DNA of 64,000 nucleotides from Arthrobacter sp. DNA4 (GTDB taxonomy: Bacteria; Actinomycetota; Actinomycetes; Actinomycetales; Micrococcaceae): contig NZ_CP101466.1 in NCBI RefSeq assembly GCF_024362385.1, positions 4,464,001-4,528,000 on the forward strand, in the 5' to 3' direction. The notes beneath the pieces were generated by a model. It worked only from the letters and a program-made list of their open reading frames with translations. It searched no databases and had not been told where the DNA came from. This document shows, one piece after another, positions 8,383 through 16,109 of this stretch (its first letter is position 1; the number at the start of each line of letters is the position of its first letter). The position numbers and the translations under genes were made by a program.

Positions 8383-9399
8383 ATGACTGAGACCGGCCGT
8401 CCCAACTCCGTAACCCTCCGCTTCCTCGCCGCTCCCACCGACGTTGGGCACAGCGGCTCGGTGGATGCCGGCACGGTGCTCGAGTGGGTGGACAAGGCCG
8501 CCTACGCCGCAGCGGTGGGGTGGGCCAAGTCCTACTGCGTAACCGCCTATGTGGGAAACATCCACTTCGCCGATCCCGTCAACAGCGGGGACATGGTGGA
8601 GGTGGAAGCGACCATCGTCTATACCGGCCGGTCCTCCATGCACATCCACACCGTGGTCTCTTCCGGGGATCCGAAAGGCGGCCCGGCCACGATGCGCAGC
8701 CAGTGCATGGTGATCTTCGTGGCGGTCGGGGCGGACGGCAAGCCCATCCCGGTGCAGCAGTTTGAACCAGCCACCCCTGCCGAGATCGAGCAACGGGACC
8801 ACGCACTGGCCCGGATCAAGGTCCGCGAGCAGATTGTGGAAGCTATGAACCGGCAGGAATATACGGACGCGGGCACGGCCGAACGCGTGACGCTGCGGTT
8901 CATGGCCGCCCCGACTGACGTGAACTGGGGCGGCAAGGTCCACGGCGGCATCGTCATGAAGTGGATCGACGAAGCCGCGTACGTCTGCGCCTCCCGCTAC
9001 TGTGGCCGGGACACCGTGGCGGTCTTCTCCGGCGGCGTGCGCTTCTACCGGCCCCTGCTGATTGGCCACGTTGTGGAGGTGGAGGCACGGCTGGTGTACA
9101 CGGGGACCAAAGGCATGCACATCGCGGTCCACGTCCGTTCCGGCGATCCCAAGGGCCGGGAGTTGAACCTCACCACCTATTGCCTCACCGTGATGGTGGC
9201 GCGCGACGACGACGGGAACTCGGTGCCCGTCCCGGCATGGGTGCCGGTCAGCGAGGAAGACAAGCGGCTCCACGCCCATGCCCGCGAACTCCTCGAAATC
9301 CGGGGCACGGCACCGGGGAACCGCCTGCCGAACCACCTTCTCGCCCCAGGGGGACCTGCCGGCAGCGCCCCGTCCCGCTCCGGGAGCGAAGGCTCCTAG
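8383..9399 (+). CDS. Acyl-CoA thioesterase with two hotdog domains
   Basis: A 338-residue cytosolic protein made of two tandem hotdog folds of the BFIT/ACOT type, roughly residues 6-130 and 165-290. Both repeats share the VTLRF-AAPTDV opening and end in the (M/I)HI-V-SGDPKG region. The second repeat has the usual HGGIVMKWIDEAAY helix, while the first reads DAGTVLEWVDKAAY, so the two halves have diverged and probably only one set of residues is catalytic per composite site. Such enzymes hydrolyse acyl-CoA. The gene converges on dnaB, and the two stop codons share the palindrome CTAG. Confidence 0.9.
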   Translation: MTETGRPNSVTLRFLAAPTDVGHSGSVDAGTVLEWVDKAAYAAAVGWAKSYCVTAYVGNIHFADPVNSGDMVEVEATIVYTGRSSMHIHTVVSSGDPKGGPATMRSQCMVIFVAVGADGKPIPVQQFEPATPAEIEQRDHALARIKVREQIVEAMNRQEYTDAGTAERVTLRFMAAPTDVNWGGKVHGGIVMKWIDEAAYVCASRYCGRDTVAVFSGGVRFYRPLLIGHVVEVEARLVYTGTKGMHIAVHVRSGDPKGRELNLTTYCLTVMVARDDDGNSVPVPAWVPVSEEDKRLHAHARELLEIRGTAPGNRLPNHLLAPGGPAGSAPSRSGSEGS

Positions 9400-10781
9400 A
9401 AGCCGCCACCGCCGCCGGCGTCGCCCGCCATATTGGCAAAGCGGGAGTAGTGGCCCTGGAATGCCACCACAATGTCCTTGGTGGGGCCGTTACGGTGCTT
9501 GGCCACCAGGATGTCCGCCTCCCCGGCGCGGGGCGATTCCTTGTCATATACGTCTTCGCGGTGGAGCAGGATGACCATGTCGGCATCCTGCTCGATGGAA
9601 CCGGACTCACGGAGGTCCGACACCATGGGGCGCTTGTCCTGGCGCTGTTCCGATCCACGGTTCAGCTGGGACAGGGCGATCACGGGAACCTGGAGTTCCT
9701 TGGCGAGGAGCTTCAGCGCACGCGAGAACTCGGAGACTTCCTGCTGGCGGGACTCCACCTTCTTGCCCGAGCTCATGAGCTGCAGGTAGTCGAGGATAAC
9801 CAGCTTGAGGTCATGCTGCTGCTTGAGCCGTCGGCACTTGGCCCGGATTTCCATCAGGGACATGTTCGGGCTGTCATCGATGAACAGCGGGGCATCGTTC
9901 ATCCTGCCCATGGTGGTGGCAATCTTGGACCACTGCTCGTCCTTGATGGTTCCCTTGCGGAGGTCCTGGAGCCCAATGGTGGCTTCGGCGGACAGGAGGC
10001 GCATGGCGATCTCGTTCCGGCCCATTTCCAGGGAGAACATGACCGTGGAGAGGTTGTTCTTGATGGCCGCGGACCGGGCGAAGTCCAGGGCGAACGTTGA
10101 CTTACCAACGGCGGGGCGCGCAGCGATGACGATCATCTGTCCGGGGTGGAGCCCGTGGGTCAGCTCATCGAGTTCGTAGAACCCGGTAGGGACACCGGTC
10201 ATGCCCTCCCCGCGGTGGCCGGACGCCTCTATTTCGTCCACCGTGGACTCCATGACGTCCTTCAACACCACGTAGTCCTCGGCGGTGCGGCGTTCAGCCA
10301 CGGCGTAAACCTCCGCCTGGGCCTGGTTGACCAAGTCCTCCACCTCGCCGTCGGAGCCGTAGCCCAGCTGGACGATCTTGGTGCCGGCGTTCACCAGGCG
10401 GCGAAGCACCGCACGTTCGGCCACGATCTCGGCGTAGTAGCCGGCGTTGGCTGCAGTGGGCACGGTCTGGATGAGCTCGTGCAGGTAGGCCGGGCCGCCG
10501 ATCCTGTTGATCTCGGCACGCTTGGTCAGTTCATCGGACACCGTAACGGCGTCCGCAGGCTCCCCGCGGCCGTAGAGGTCGATGATGGCCTCATAGATGG
10601 TCTCGTGCGCCGGGCGGTAGAAGTCCTGGCCGCGGAGGATTTCAACAACATCCGCGATGGCGTCCTTGGAGAGCATCATGCCGCCCAGGACCGATTGTTC
10701 GGCGGCGATGTCCTGTGGCGGCTTCCGGCTCGCGTCCGATCCACGGGTTGCCTCAACAGGGTCCAGATGCGCGATTGACAA
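9396..10781 (-). CDS. dnaB: Replicative DNA helicase DnaB
   Basis: The 461-residue hexameric helicase of the replication fork. The N-terminal primase-binding domain starts after PPQDIAAEQSVLGGMML; the RecA-like domain begins near residue 195. Walker A is ARPAVGKST (about 220-228) and Walker B lies in KLVILDYLQLM. There is no intein, although DnaB is a frequent intein host in actinobacteria. The TTG start is supported by GGAGG 9 bases upstream. It is transcribed away from a DnaA-box-rich intergenic region, and lies near rplI-rpsR-ssb-rpsF, as in many relatives. Confidence 0.97.
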   Translation of the reverse strand: MSIAHLDPVEATRGSDASRKPPQDIAAEQSVLGGMMLSKDAIADVVEILRGQDFYRPAHETIYEAIIDLYGRGEPADAVTVSDELTKRAEINRIGGPAYLHELIQTVPTAANAGYYAEIVAERAVLRRLVNAGTKIVQLGYGSDGEVEDLVNQAQAEVYAVAERRTAEDYVVLKDVMESTVDEIEASGHRGEGMTGVPTGFYELDELTHGLHPGQMIVIAARPAVGKSTFALDFARSAAIKNNLSTVMFSLEMGRNEIAMRLLSAEATIGLQDLRKGTIKDEQWSKIATTMGRMNDAPLFIDDSPNMSLMEIRAKCRRLKQQHDLKLVILDYLQLMSSGKKVESRQQEVSEFSRALKLLAKELQVPVIALSQLNRGSEQRQDKRPMVSDLRESGSIEQDADMVILLHREDVYDKESPRAGEADILVAKHRNGPTKDIVVAFQGHYSRFANMAGDAGGGGGF

Positions 10782-10929
10782 AGCTGCCGTCCTCCATTTG
10801 TTCCGGGCGTTCGGCCCGGTGATCCATCCTGTTCACGGCCTCCGACAACCGGATCCGCCACCCATCCAGGTCTACCCGCAGGCCCTGACAATCAAGCTCC
10901 GGGGTCCGGAAACCAGCTCCGGGCCGGAG

Positions 10930-11398
10930 TTATCCCCAATATCCACAGCTTTTCCACAGAGAGACGTGGGAGGCGGCGCGAAGAGCCCCGAAAACCGAAC
11001 TGGGGGCCCTGTTTCGACTGTGGAGAACAGGTACCCCGCTACGCTAGCCCCCACGGCGCCACCCGCAAAGCCGGCAAGGCGCACGCCCTGTGGATAACCT
11101 GTGCAGTATGCGGCATAGCTTGTGCACAGCCTGTGGGGAACTCTGTGGATACCAAATTTTTTTAGCCCGCTTTCCGCGTCTGACCTGCGGAAACAGGATT
11201 GCCAGCTTGTGGAGTAAATATTTCCTCCAAGGAATTTCATCCACAGGCGCTGACGGGGATATGCAGCGGCAGGAGGGTTGCAGGGTCCCCGGAGCGTGCC
11301 TCTCCGCGGGCTCGTGGTGCTCCTCATATTCCATGCCGGAAGTTTGACTGCCGAGCACCCGGCCCTGTATGCGCACAGTTGAATATTGCTGTGGATAA
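10930..11398. promoter_or_regulatory. Cluster of DnaA-box-like sequences upstream of dnaB
   Basis: Within 470 bp I count about eleven 9-mers close to the DnaA box TTATCCACA. Two are exact, on the minus strand (11089-11097 and 11390-11398). One-mismatch copies lie at 10930, 10939, 10950, 11120 and 11237 (plus) and 11019 and 11144 (minus); two-mismatch copies are at 11132 and 11208 (minus). AT-rich tracts lie at 11151-11164 and 11213-11240. The stretch sits between dnaB and the divergent 11424 gene, and has no credible coding frame. It looks like an origin, a DnaA titration site, or a DnaA-controlled promoter region. Confidence 0.7.
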
Positions 11399-11423
11399 AC
11401 CCAATCTGGATTAAGCTCTACAT

Positions 11424-11741
11424 ATGGGCGATCTCCTGCTGGTGCTGTTGCCGGCGATAGCTTTAGTGGCGCTCATCTGGGGCATTGCCACCGCGTTACG
11501 GCCGCGTGATGCGGGAACGTCGGAAGCCGACAAATACCAGCGCGAGCTTGCCGAGCGCTCGGCACGCCACTACGCAGCCCAGGTCCAGGCTGCCACCGCC
11601 GCCCGGGCCCGCCTGGCGGCGGCCACCCACCCCAGCCAGAACGCCCAGCAGCACAACCAGCAGCAGGAACATATCCGGCCGGGTGGCCAGCAAAGCAACG
11701 GCACCTGGCAACGGCCAGGAAGTACAAAGAACGGCTCATGA
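11424..11741 (+). CDS. Small single-pass membrane protein, unknown
   Basis: A 105-residue protein. An N-terminal hydrophobic helix (residues 3-25, LLLVLLPAIALVALIWGIAT) is followed by a basic stop-transfer region and an Ala/Gln/His-rich tail, probably disordered or coiled coil (SARHYAAQVQAATAARARLAAA). I do not recognise a family. The ATG at 11424 has no clear ribosome binding site and lies 25 bp after the last DnaA-box-like site, so it may be leaderless or nearly so. It is followed after one base by the L7/L12-like gene, and the two are surely one operon. Confidence 0.7.
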   Translation: MGDLLLVLLPAIALVALIWGIATALRPRDAGTSEADKYQRELAERSARHYAAQVQAATAARARLAAATHPSQNAQQHNQQQEHIRPGGQQSNGTWQRPGSTKNGS

Positions 11742-11742
11742 A

Positions 11743-12309
11743 ATGGAATCCCTTATGGTCCCCGTCCTAATCCTGCTCGCGGTGGTTGCGGCGGTCCTGG
11801 TGGCATACAGCGCCGCCCGCAGGCGCAAAGCCGCGCACGGTACGGCCCCGTCCCAGCCCGCCGCCACACCCCAGGAACTGGCCCGGACAGCTGCCGGGCG
11901 CCTGACTGAGGAGCAGCACCGGCGGATCTATGCCCTGATCGCGCAAGGCCAGGCCATGGCCGCCATCAAGCTGTACTACGAGGTCACCGGTGAGGGGCTG
12001 CGGGCTTCACGCGACGCGGTGGGCGCGTTGGCGGCGCACCCCCAGCCCTACCTGAGCAAGGAGCCCGCACAGATCATCGAGGAGGACGACGACGAGCCGC
12101 AGCGGTTTCCGTACCGCTACCGGGCGATCGCCAGCAAAGGCGACGTGACCCGGGAAGTCAGCAGCAACATGCTCAATGACGAGATCTACGGGAGGATCCG
12201 CACGCTGGCCCGGAGCGGCGACACTGAGGCGGCGGCCACGGCGCTGACGCGGCACTCCGATATCTCGCTGAAGCAGGCCCGGGAATTCATCGCGCTGCTG
12301 GACGACTAG
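11743..12309 (+). CDS. Membrane-anchored protein with two ribosomal L7/L12 C-terminal-like repeats
   Basis: A 188-residue protein with an N-terminal transmembrane helix (about 6-23) and a soluble part holding two similar helical modules. The first (about 54-96, RIYALIAQGQAMAAIKLYYE then GLRASRDAVGAL) closely resembles the L7/L12 C-terminal domain, which normally reads K-A-V-R-E-T-GLGLKEAK. The second (about 143-186, EIYGRIRTLARSGDTEAAAT then SLKQAREFIALL) is a weaker copy. A membrane-tethered version of this ribosome-stalk fold next to dnaB is unusual. The start is ATG 11743; ATG 11755 is an alternative. It converges on an FMN reductase gene, sharing a CTAG palindrome at the stop codons. Confidence 0.75.
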   Translation: MESLMVPVLILLAVVAAVLVAYSAARRRKAAHGTAPSQPAATPQELARTAAGRLTEEQHRRIYALIAQGQAMAAIKLYYEVTGEGLRASRDAVGALAAHPQPYLSKEPAQIIEEDDDEPQRFPYRYRAIASKGDVTREVSSNMLNDEIYGRIRTLARSGDTEAAATALTRHSDISLKQAREFIALLDD

Positions 12310-12932
12310 CGGGATCCGGAAATACCGGCCAGCAACTGCTCGAACGGGAGGGATTCCAGCGGGGCGGACTTCCGGCCCGGCTGAAGCCCCTCCAGCAGGC
12401 GGGTGAAATCGCCGGCGGCACGTTCGATCCGGTCCGCGAGGGATGCCCCGCCTTCCTCGGCGGTTCCCCAGTCCTGGGGCCCGGCGAAGACGCCGGTGGC
12501 CGCAATGCGCGTCCGAAGGTAGCTGAACAGAGGCCGCAGAGCGTAGTCCAGCACCATCTGGTGCCGGTCCGTTCCGCCGGTGGCGCCCAGCAGGACTGCC
12601 TTGCCGTCCAGCGACTTGGGATCCAGGACGTCGATGAAGGACTTGAAGAGACCACTGTAGGAGGCGCTGAAGACCGGGGTCACGGCTATGATTCCGTCCG
12701 ATGCCTCCACGCCCGCGATGACGTCCGCCAGCCTCGGAGCGGCGTAGCCGGTGACGAAGTTGTTGGCGATGTCCACGGCCAGGTCGCGGAGCTCGACGAC
12801 GTCCACCGCCACCTGGTAGCCGCCTGCCTCAAGCTGCCTCGTGGCGGCCGCCGAAAGCTGGTCGGCCAGCAGCCGGCTCGATGAGGGTACGCCAAGTCCT
12901 GCGGAGAGGACGGTGATGCGGCGGGTTTCCAT
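12306..12932 (-). CDS. NADPH-dependent FMN reductase family protein
   Basis: A 208-residue flavodoxin-like protein. The opening RITVLSAGLGVPSSSRLLADQL is the phosphate-binding loop for FMN, and the sequence AVTPVFSASYSGLFKSFIDVLD is the diagnostic second flavin loop. It resembles the CE1759-type FMN reductases of corynebacteria and relatives, which reduce FMN with NAD(P)H for partner oxygenases or iron release. The ATG at 12932 is chosen because AGGAGA lies 6 bases upstream; a longer frame from 13067 lacks support. It is followed on the same strand by nothing closer than the shared CTAG stop with the convergent gene. Confidence 0.88.
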   Translation of the reverse strand: METRRITVLSAGLGVPSSSRLLADQLSAAATRQLEAGGYQVAVDVVELRDLAVDIANNFVTGYAAPRLADVIAGVEASDGIIAVTPVFSASYSGLFKSFIDVLDPKSLDGKAVLLGATGGTDRHQMVLDYALRPLFSYLRTRIAATGVFAGPQDWGTAEEGGASLADRIERAAGDFTRLLEGLQPGRKSAPLESLPFEQLLAGISGSR

Positions 12933-13039
12933 GGCATTCTCCTGGTGCTCGTTCAAATCCATCATACATGCGTTTGCATCTATACCGTTGAACTGCCGCA
13001 GGCGGCGGAGTATTCCCGGAGGCCCTGCCGGGACCCTGA

Positions 13040-13888
13040 TTAGAGCAGAACGGTTCCCTGGATGCACGTGGTCGATTCGCCACCCACCCAGATGTCCCCG
13101 TCCTCAGCGCTCACGTGGATGCGCCCGGCGCGGCCCAGCACGGTCCCCTGCGAGGCCACATACTGCTCCGGCGCCCTGCCGGTTCCCATCAGCCACTGGG
13201 CTGCACCGGCATTGAAGCTGCCGGTGACGGGGTCCTCCGCCATCGCATCACCGGGCAGGAACGTGCGCACCTCAAAGTCGGCGCCGGCGCCGGGAGCGTG
13301 TGGCCCTATGACGCCGATTTTAAGGTCGCCCATGGCTGCGTGGTCCGGCTCCAGGGCCAGCACCTGCCCGGCGGACTCCAGCAGGACACCGATCCATTCG
13401 GGCCCGTTCACCAGCCAGCACGCGTCAAGGATGTCGCCTGGGGCCACCCGCAGCGCCGCTGCCAGCTGCCGGCGGACGGGCTCCTCCACGGGGCCGGATC
13501 GCGTCAGGGGCGGCGCCGCGAAAGCCAGCCTCCCGCCGTCGCGCTTGATCCGGACCAGCCCCGCAGCGCATTCCTGCACCACGCAGCCGTCGGACTTTGG
13601 CACCCCTCCGCTTTCCAGCCACGTATGGGCAGAGCCCAGCGTCGGGTGGCCCGCAAACGGGAACTCCTCGGTCCCGGTAAAAATCCTGACCCGGTAGTCG
13701 GCGCGGGAATCCCGGGGAGGCAGCAGGAAGGTGGTTTCCGAGAGGTTGGTCCAGTTGGCGAAGTGCTGCATGGTTGCCGCGTCCAGGCCTTGGGCGTCCA
13801 GCACGACGGCGAGCGGGTTGCCACGGTAGGCCAGGCCGGCGAAGACATCCACCTGGTGGAAGGGGCGGCGACGGGGGTTCGGGTTCAC
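13040..13888 (-). CDS. PhzF-family isomerase/epimerase
   Basis: A 282-residue protein of the PhzF family, which share the diaminopimelate epimerase fold. The N-terminal FHQVDVFAGLAYRGNPLAVVLDA is the typical opening, with the Asn-Pro pair near the active site. FPFAGHPTLGSAH is the family hallmark loop, and DPVTGSFNAG is the mirror loop in the second half. No phenazine genes are nearby; most PhzF proteins outside phenazine clusters have unknown substrates. The start is a GTG without a clear ribosome binding site. It lies downstream of the rplI operon terminator, so it probably has its own promoter. Confidence 0.9.
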   Translation of the reverse strand: MNPNPRRRPFHQVDVFAGLAYRGNPLAVVLDAQGLDAATMQHFANWTNLSETTFLLPPRDSRADYRVRIFTGTEEFPFAGHPTLGSAHTWLESGGVPKSDGCVVQECAAGLVRIKRDGGRLAFAAPPLTRSGPVEEPVRRQLAAALRVAPGDILDACWLVNGPEWIGVLLESAGQVLALEPDHAAMGDLKIGVIGPHAPGAGADFEVRTFLPGDAMAEDPVTGSFNAGAAQWLMGTGRAPEQYVASQGTVLGRAGRIHVSAEDGDIWVGGESTTCIQGTVLL

Positions 13889-13915
13889 CGGAGCAGGCTA
13901 CCACCGCACAAACGA

Positions 13916-13950
13916 AAGACCCCCGCCGCCGGAGTCCGGCGACGGGGGTC
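13916..13950 (-). terminator. Terminator of the rpsF-ssb-rpsR-rplI operon
   Basis: A strong GC stem (GACCCCCG-CGCCGG paired with CCGGCGGCGGGGGTC, one weak position) begins 20 bp after the rplI stop and is followed on the minus strand by TTTCGTTTG. Confidence 0.8.
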
Positions 13951-13969
13951 GTAACGTGGAGTGGGGAAA

Positions 13970-14422
13970 TTACTTTCCTGCCACCACGTCCAGTTCGATC
14001 ACAGCGGCAACGTCAGCGTGGAGGCGGACGTTGGCCTGGTAGGAACCAACCGACTTGATGTGTGCGGGCAGTTCAACCTTGCGCTTGTCGATCTTGCCAA
14101 GGCCAGCGGCCTCAACAGCGTCGGCGACATCGCCCTGCTTGACGGTGCCGAACAGGCGGCCGGACTCGCCGGCCTTGACGACCAGCTTGACCGGCTTGGC
14201 GGACAGTGCAGCGGCCTGCTTCTGAGCATCTTCCAGGGAAGCGTGCTCGCGGGCGGCGCGGGCAGCCTTGATGGACTCAACCTGCTTCTCGCCACCCTTC
14301 GACCAGGTCAGGGCGAAGTTGCGGGGCAGCAGGTAGTTACGTGCGTAACCGTCCTTGACCTCGACAACATCGTAAGCAGCACCGAGACCGGTGACTTCGT
14401 GGGTCAGAATGAGCTTTGCCAT
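13970..14422 (-). CDS. rplI: 50S ribosomal protein L9
   Basis: A 150-residue protein with the two-domain L9 layout: an N-terminal rRNA-binding domain ([34 protein letters not shown]), a long connecting helix and a C-terminal domain ending in IELDVVAGK. The signature [13 protein letters not shown] is complete. L9 binds 23S rRNA near the L1 stalk. It is the last gene of rpsF-ssb-rpsR-rplI, starts 17 bp after rpsR, and is followed by a strong terminator. Length and sequence are normal for actinobacteria. Confidence 0.98.
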   Translation of the reverse strand: MAKLILTHEVTGLGAAYDVVEVKDGYARNYLLPRNFALTWSKGGEKQVESIKAARAAREHASLEDAQKQAAALSAKPVKLVVKAGESGRLFGTVKQGDVADAVEAAGLGKIDKRKVELPAHIKSVGSYQANVRLHADVAAVIELDVVAGK

Positions 14423-14439
14423 GTTAGTTAATCCCTTCC

Positions 14440-14679
14440 TTAGCCGCGGCCAGCGCCGGAGTAAGGCAGCAGAGCAACTTCGCGGGCGTTCTTGATTGCC
14501 TGGGCGATCTTGCGCTGTTCCTGCACCGTGACGCCAGTGACGCGACGGGCGCGGATCTTGCCGCGGTCGGAGATGAACTTGCGCAGCAATGCTACGTCCT
14601 TGTAGTCGATGACAGTGATGTCAGCGGCCTTCAAGGGGTTGGACTTTGGTTTGGGCTTACGGAGTTCAGCCTTAGCCAT
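14440..14679 (-). CDS. rpsR: 30S ribosomal protein S18
   Basis: A 79-residue protein containing the S18 core [19 protein letters not shown] followed by [29 protein letters not shown]. It carries no Cys ligands, so it is the zinc-free form. S18 binds the 30S platform together with S6, encoded at the start of the same operon. The ribosome binding site AGGAG is 7 bases before the ATG and can pair with an upstream GCTCCCT, see the leader entry. The gap to ssb is 125 bp, longer than other gaps in the operon. Confidence 0.98.
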   Translation of the reverse strand: MAKAELRKPKPKSNPLKAADITVIDYKDVALLRKFISDRGKIRARRVTGVTVQEQRKIAQAIKNAREVALLPYSGAGRG

Positions 14680-14685
14680 CGTGGA

Positions 14686-14724
14686 GCTCCTATTCTAGGG
14701 AGCCCGTGGATGTTGATCCACGGG
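14686..14724 (-). promoter_or_regulatory. rpsR leader hairpins, one covering the ribosome binding site
   Basis: In the mRNA sense, a perfect 9-bp hairpin (CCCGTGGAT arm, loop CAAC) is followed immediately by GCTCCCT-AGAAT-AGGAGC, in which the Shine-Dalgarno AGGAG pairs with GCTCC. The second stem would hide the rpsR ribosome binding site. Known S6/S18 autoregulation makes this a plausible control element, but I infer it from pairing alone. Confidence 0.45.
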
Positions 14725-14804
14725 ATGGTGGTGGTCCGACGGCGGCAGTGCCTTGGGTGCGTGGCGCACCCCTGCAGTCCCGGCGCCGGGCCGATATTTG
14801 GGTT

Positions 14805-15380
14805 TTAGAAGGGAGGTTCGGAATCGGGGCCGTTGCCCCAGCCGCCTGCGTTGGATACACCGGGCGTAGCCCAGGGATCGTCCTGTGCAGCCTGCTGGTT
14901 GCCGCCGCCCCAGCCTCCACCGGAGTTGCCACCCTGGTTTCCACCAGAGTTGCCGCCTCCGAAGCCACCGCCGCTGTTGCCGCCGCCGAAGCCGCCGCCA
15001 CCCTGTCCGCCGGAGCGCTGGGTGCGGTTGACCTTGGCATTGGCGTAGCGCAGGCTGGGGCCGATCTCATCGACCTCAAGCTCGATAACGGTGCGCTTTT
15101 CGCCTTCTTTTGTTTCGTAGGAACGGCTCTTCAGGCGGCCGGTCACAATCACCCGCATGCCCTTGGTCAGGGATTCGGCGACGTTCTCGGCTGCTTCACG
15201 CCATACGGCAGCGCGGAGGAACAGGGTTTCCCCGTCCTTCCACTCGTTGGACTGACGATCAAAGGTGCGGGGGGTGGAAGCGATGGTGAAGTTCGCTACT
15301 GCCGAACCTGACGGTGTGAACCGCAATTCCGGGTCATTGGTGAGGTTACCGATGACCGTAATGGTGGTCTCGCCTGCCAT
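14805..15380 (-). CDS. ssb: Single-stranded DNA-binding protein
   Basis: A 191-residue protein with an N-terminal OB fold ([19 protein letters not shown] through LEVDEIG, residues 5-108), a long Gly/Asn-rich flexible linker ([17 protein letters not shown] repeats, about 120-170) and the acidic tip DSEPPF that recruits replication partners. Length and composition match the essential actinobacterial SSB. The ATG is preceded by AGGAGG. It lies between rpsF and rpsR, the standard order. The Gly-rich linker is encoded by short GGC/GGT-rich nucleotide repeats that could expand or contract. Confidence 0.97.
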   Translation of the reverse strand: MAGETTITVIGNLTNDPELRFTPSGSAVANFTIASTPRTFDRQSNEWKDGETLFLRAAVWREAAENVAESLTKGMRVIVTGRLKSRSYETKEGEKRTVIELEVDEIGPSLRYANAKVNRTQRSGGQGGGGFGGGNSGGGFGGGNSGGNQGGNSGGGWGGGNQQAAQDDPWATPGVSNAGGWGNGPDSEPPF

Positions 15381-15452
15381 CTACTGCCTCCTTGTTCGAT
15401 CCTGGGTGAAGAGTGCGTTTCCCGCGGGGTAAAGAATGAAGACGGTGCTGAA

Positions 15453-15758
15453 CTACTCAGCAACAACCTTCTGCTCTTCGGGGCGGGTGATCTTGGTGCG
15501 CATGATGGTCTCGTTAAGAGACAGCTGGCGGTCAAGTTCCTTGGCGGTCTCCGGCTTGGCGGTGAAGTTCACCACGGCGTAGATACCTTCGGACTTCTTC
15601 TTGATGTCGTAAGCCAGACGGCGACGGCCCCAGATGTCAACCTTTTCGATGGTTCCACCATCGTTGGTGATGACGTTCAGGAACTTCTGAAGCGACGGCT
15701 CAACGGTACGCTCTTCGACCTCGGGGTCGATGATTACCATCAATTCGTAAGGACGCAT
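15453..15758 (-). CDS. rpsF: 30S ribosomal protein S6
   Basis: A 101-residue protein with the S6 ferredoxin-like fold: [16 protein letters not shown] at the start, then [21 protein letters not shown], the conserved RNA- and S18-facing segment, and a C-terminal acidic tail. The ATG at 15758 is chosen over an earlier in-frame codon because AGGAGG lies 11 bases upstream. It is the first gene of the rpsF-ssb-rpsR-rplI operon. Its leader contains a strong nested hairpin that would mask the ribosome binding site. Confidence 0.97.
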   Translation of the reverse strand: MRPYELMVIIDPEVEERTVEPSLQKFLNVITNDGGTIEKVDIWGRRRLAYDIKKKSEGIYAVVNFTAKPETAKELDRQLSLNETIMRTKITRPEEQKVVAE

Positions 15759-15768
15759 ATGTGAACCC

Positions 15769-15813
15769 ACCTCCTTTGGGCTAAGCGGTTACGGCATTTC
15801 CGTAACAGGAGGT
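15769..15813 (-). promoter_or_regulatory. rpsF leader: hairpin that sequesters the Shine-Dalgarno sequence
   Basis: Read on the mRNA strand, ACCTCCT (15813-15807) is the exact complement of the rpsF ribosome binding site AGGAGGT (15775-15769). Between them lies a perfect 7-bp hairpin, GTTACGG-AAATG-CCGTAAC. The pairs together form a nested structure closing off translation. S6:S18 autoregulation through the rpsF leader, with a CCG-containing element, is known in several bacterial groups; this element is compatible but does not prove it. Confidence 0.55.
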
Positions 15814-16109
15814 TCATTTGCGATTCCGTGCAATGCCTTGCCGCCGGAACGGAGGCAGGACGCAGCACAGACTTCAATATCCTAGTGCATTTGGACCCGA
15901 TAGGCGATTCACGCTTGACCCAAGGCTAGCCCCGCTGGAGGTGGGCAGCAGCCGGAGGTTCAGCCATGTGGAAAACCTGCAGCCAGCGGCGTCCGTTACC
16001 AATACACTTTCGCCGACCGGGCAGCGCCACGCCAACGCAGTGAGGTCCGTTACCTAATTGTGATTCTTGGAGCCCTTTCGTGTACGGTCGTCCGGGGGCC
16101 GCCCCCAGC
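15814..16109. other. Intergenic region between rpsF and the riboswitch
   Basis: About 300 bp between divergent transcripts. It must contain the rpsF operon promoter on the minus strand and the riboswitch/GH16 promoter on the plus strand. I see no convincing -35/-10 pair and no gene. A TACCTAA heptamer at 16051-16057 resembles the repeated motif found at 29.7 and 58.3 kb, but a single copy is weak evidence. Confidence 0.4.

Noticed and set aside
9396..10781. Possible intein in dnaB
   Set aside because: The protein is 461 residues with continuous helicase motifs, so there is no intervening sequence.
12964..12984. Possible operator upstream of the FMN reductase gene (ATGC-N4-GCAT)
   Set aside because: Only four complementary bases per arm; too short to separate from chance.
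14860..15020. Gly/Asn codon repeats in ssb as a possible CRISPR or satellite array
   Set aside because: They encode the flexible linker of SSB in frame; repeat units are short and imperfect, and there are no spacers.
16051..16057. Single TACCTAA matching the repeats at 29.7 and 58.3 kb
   Set aside because: One isolated heptamer is expected by chance in a window of this size, so it was not counted as a member of the motif set.
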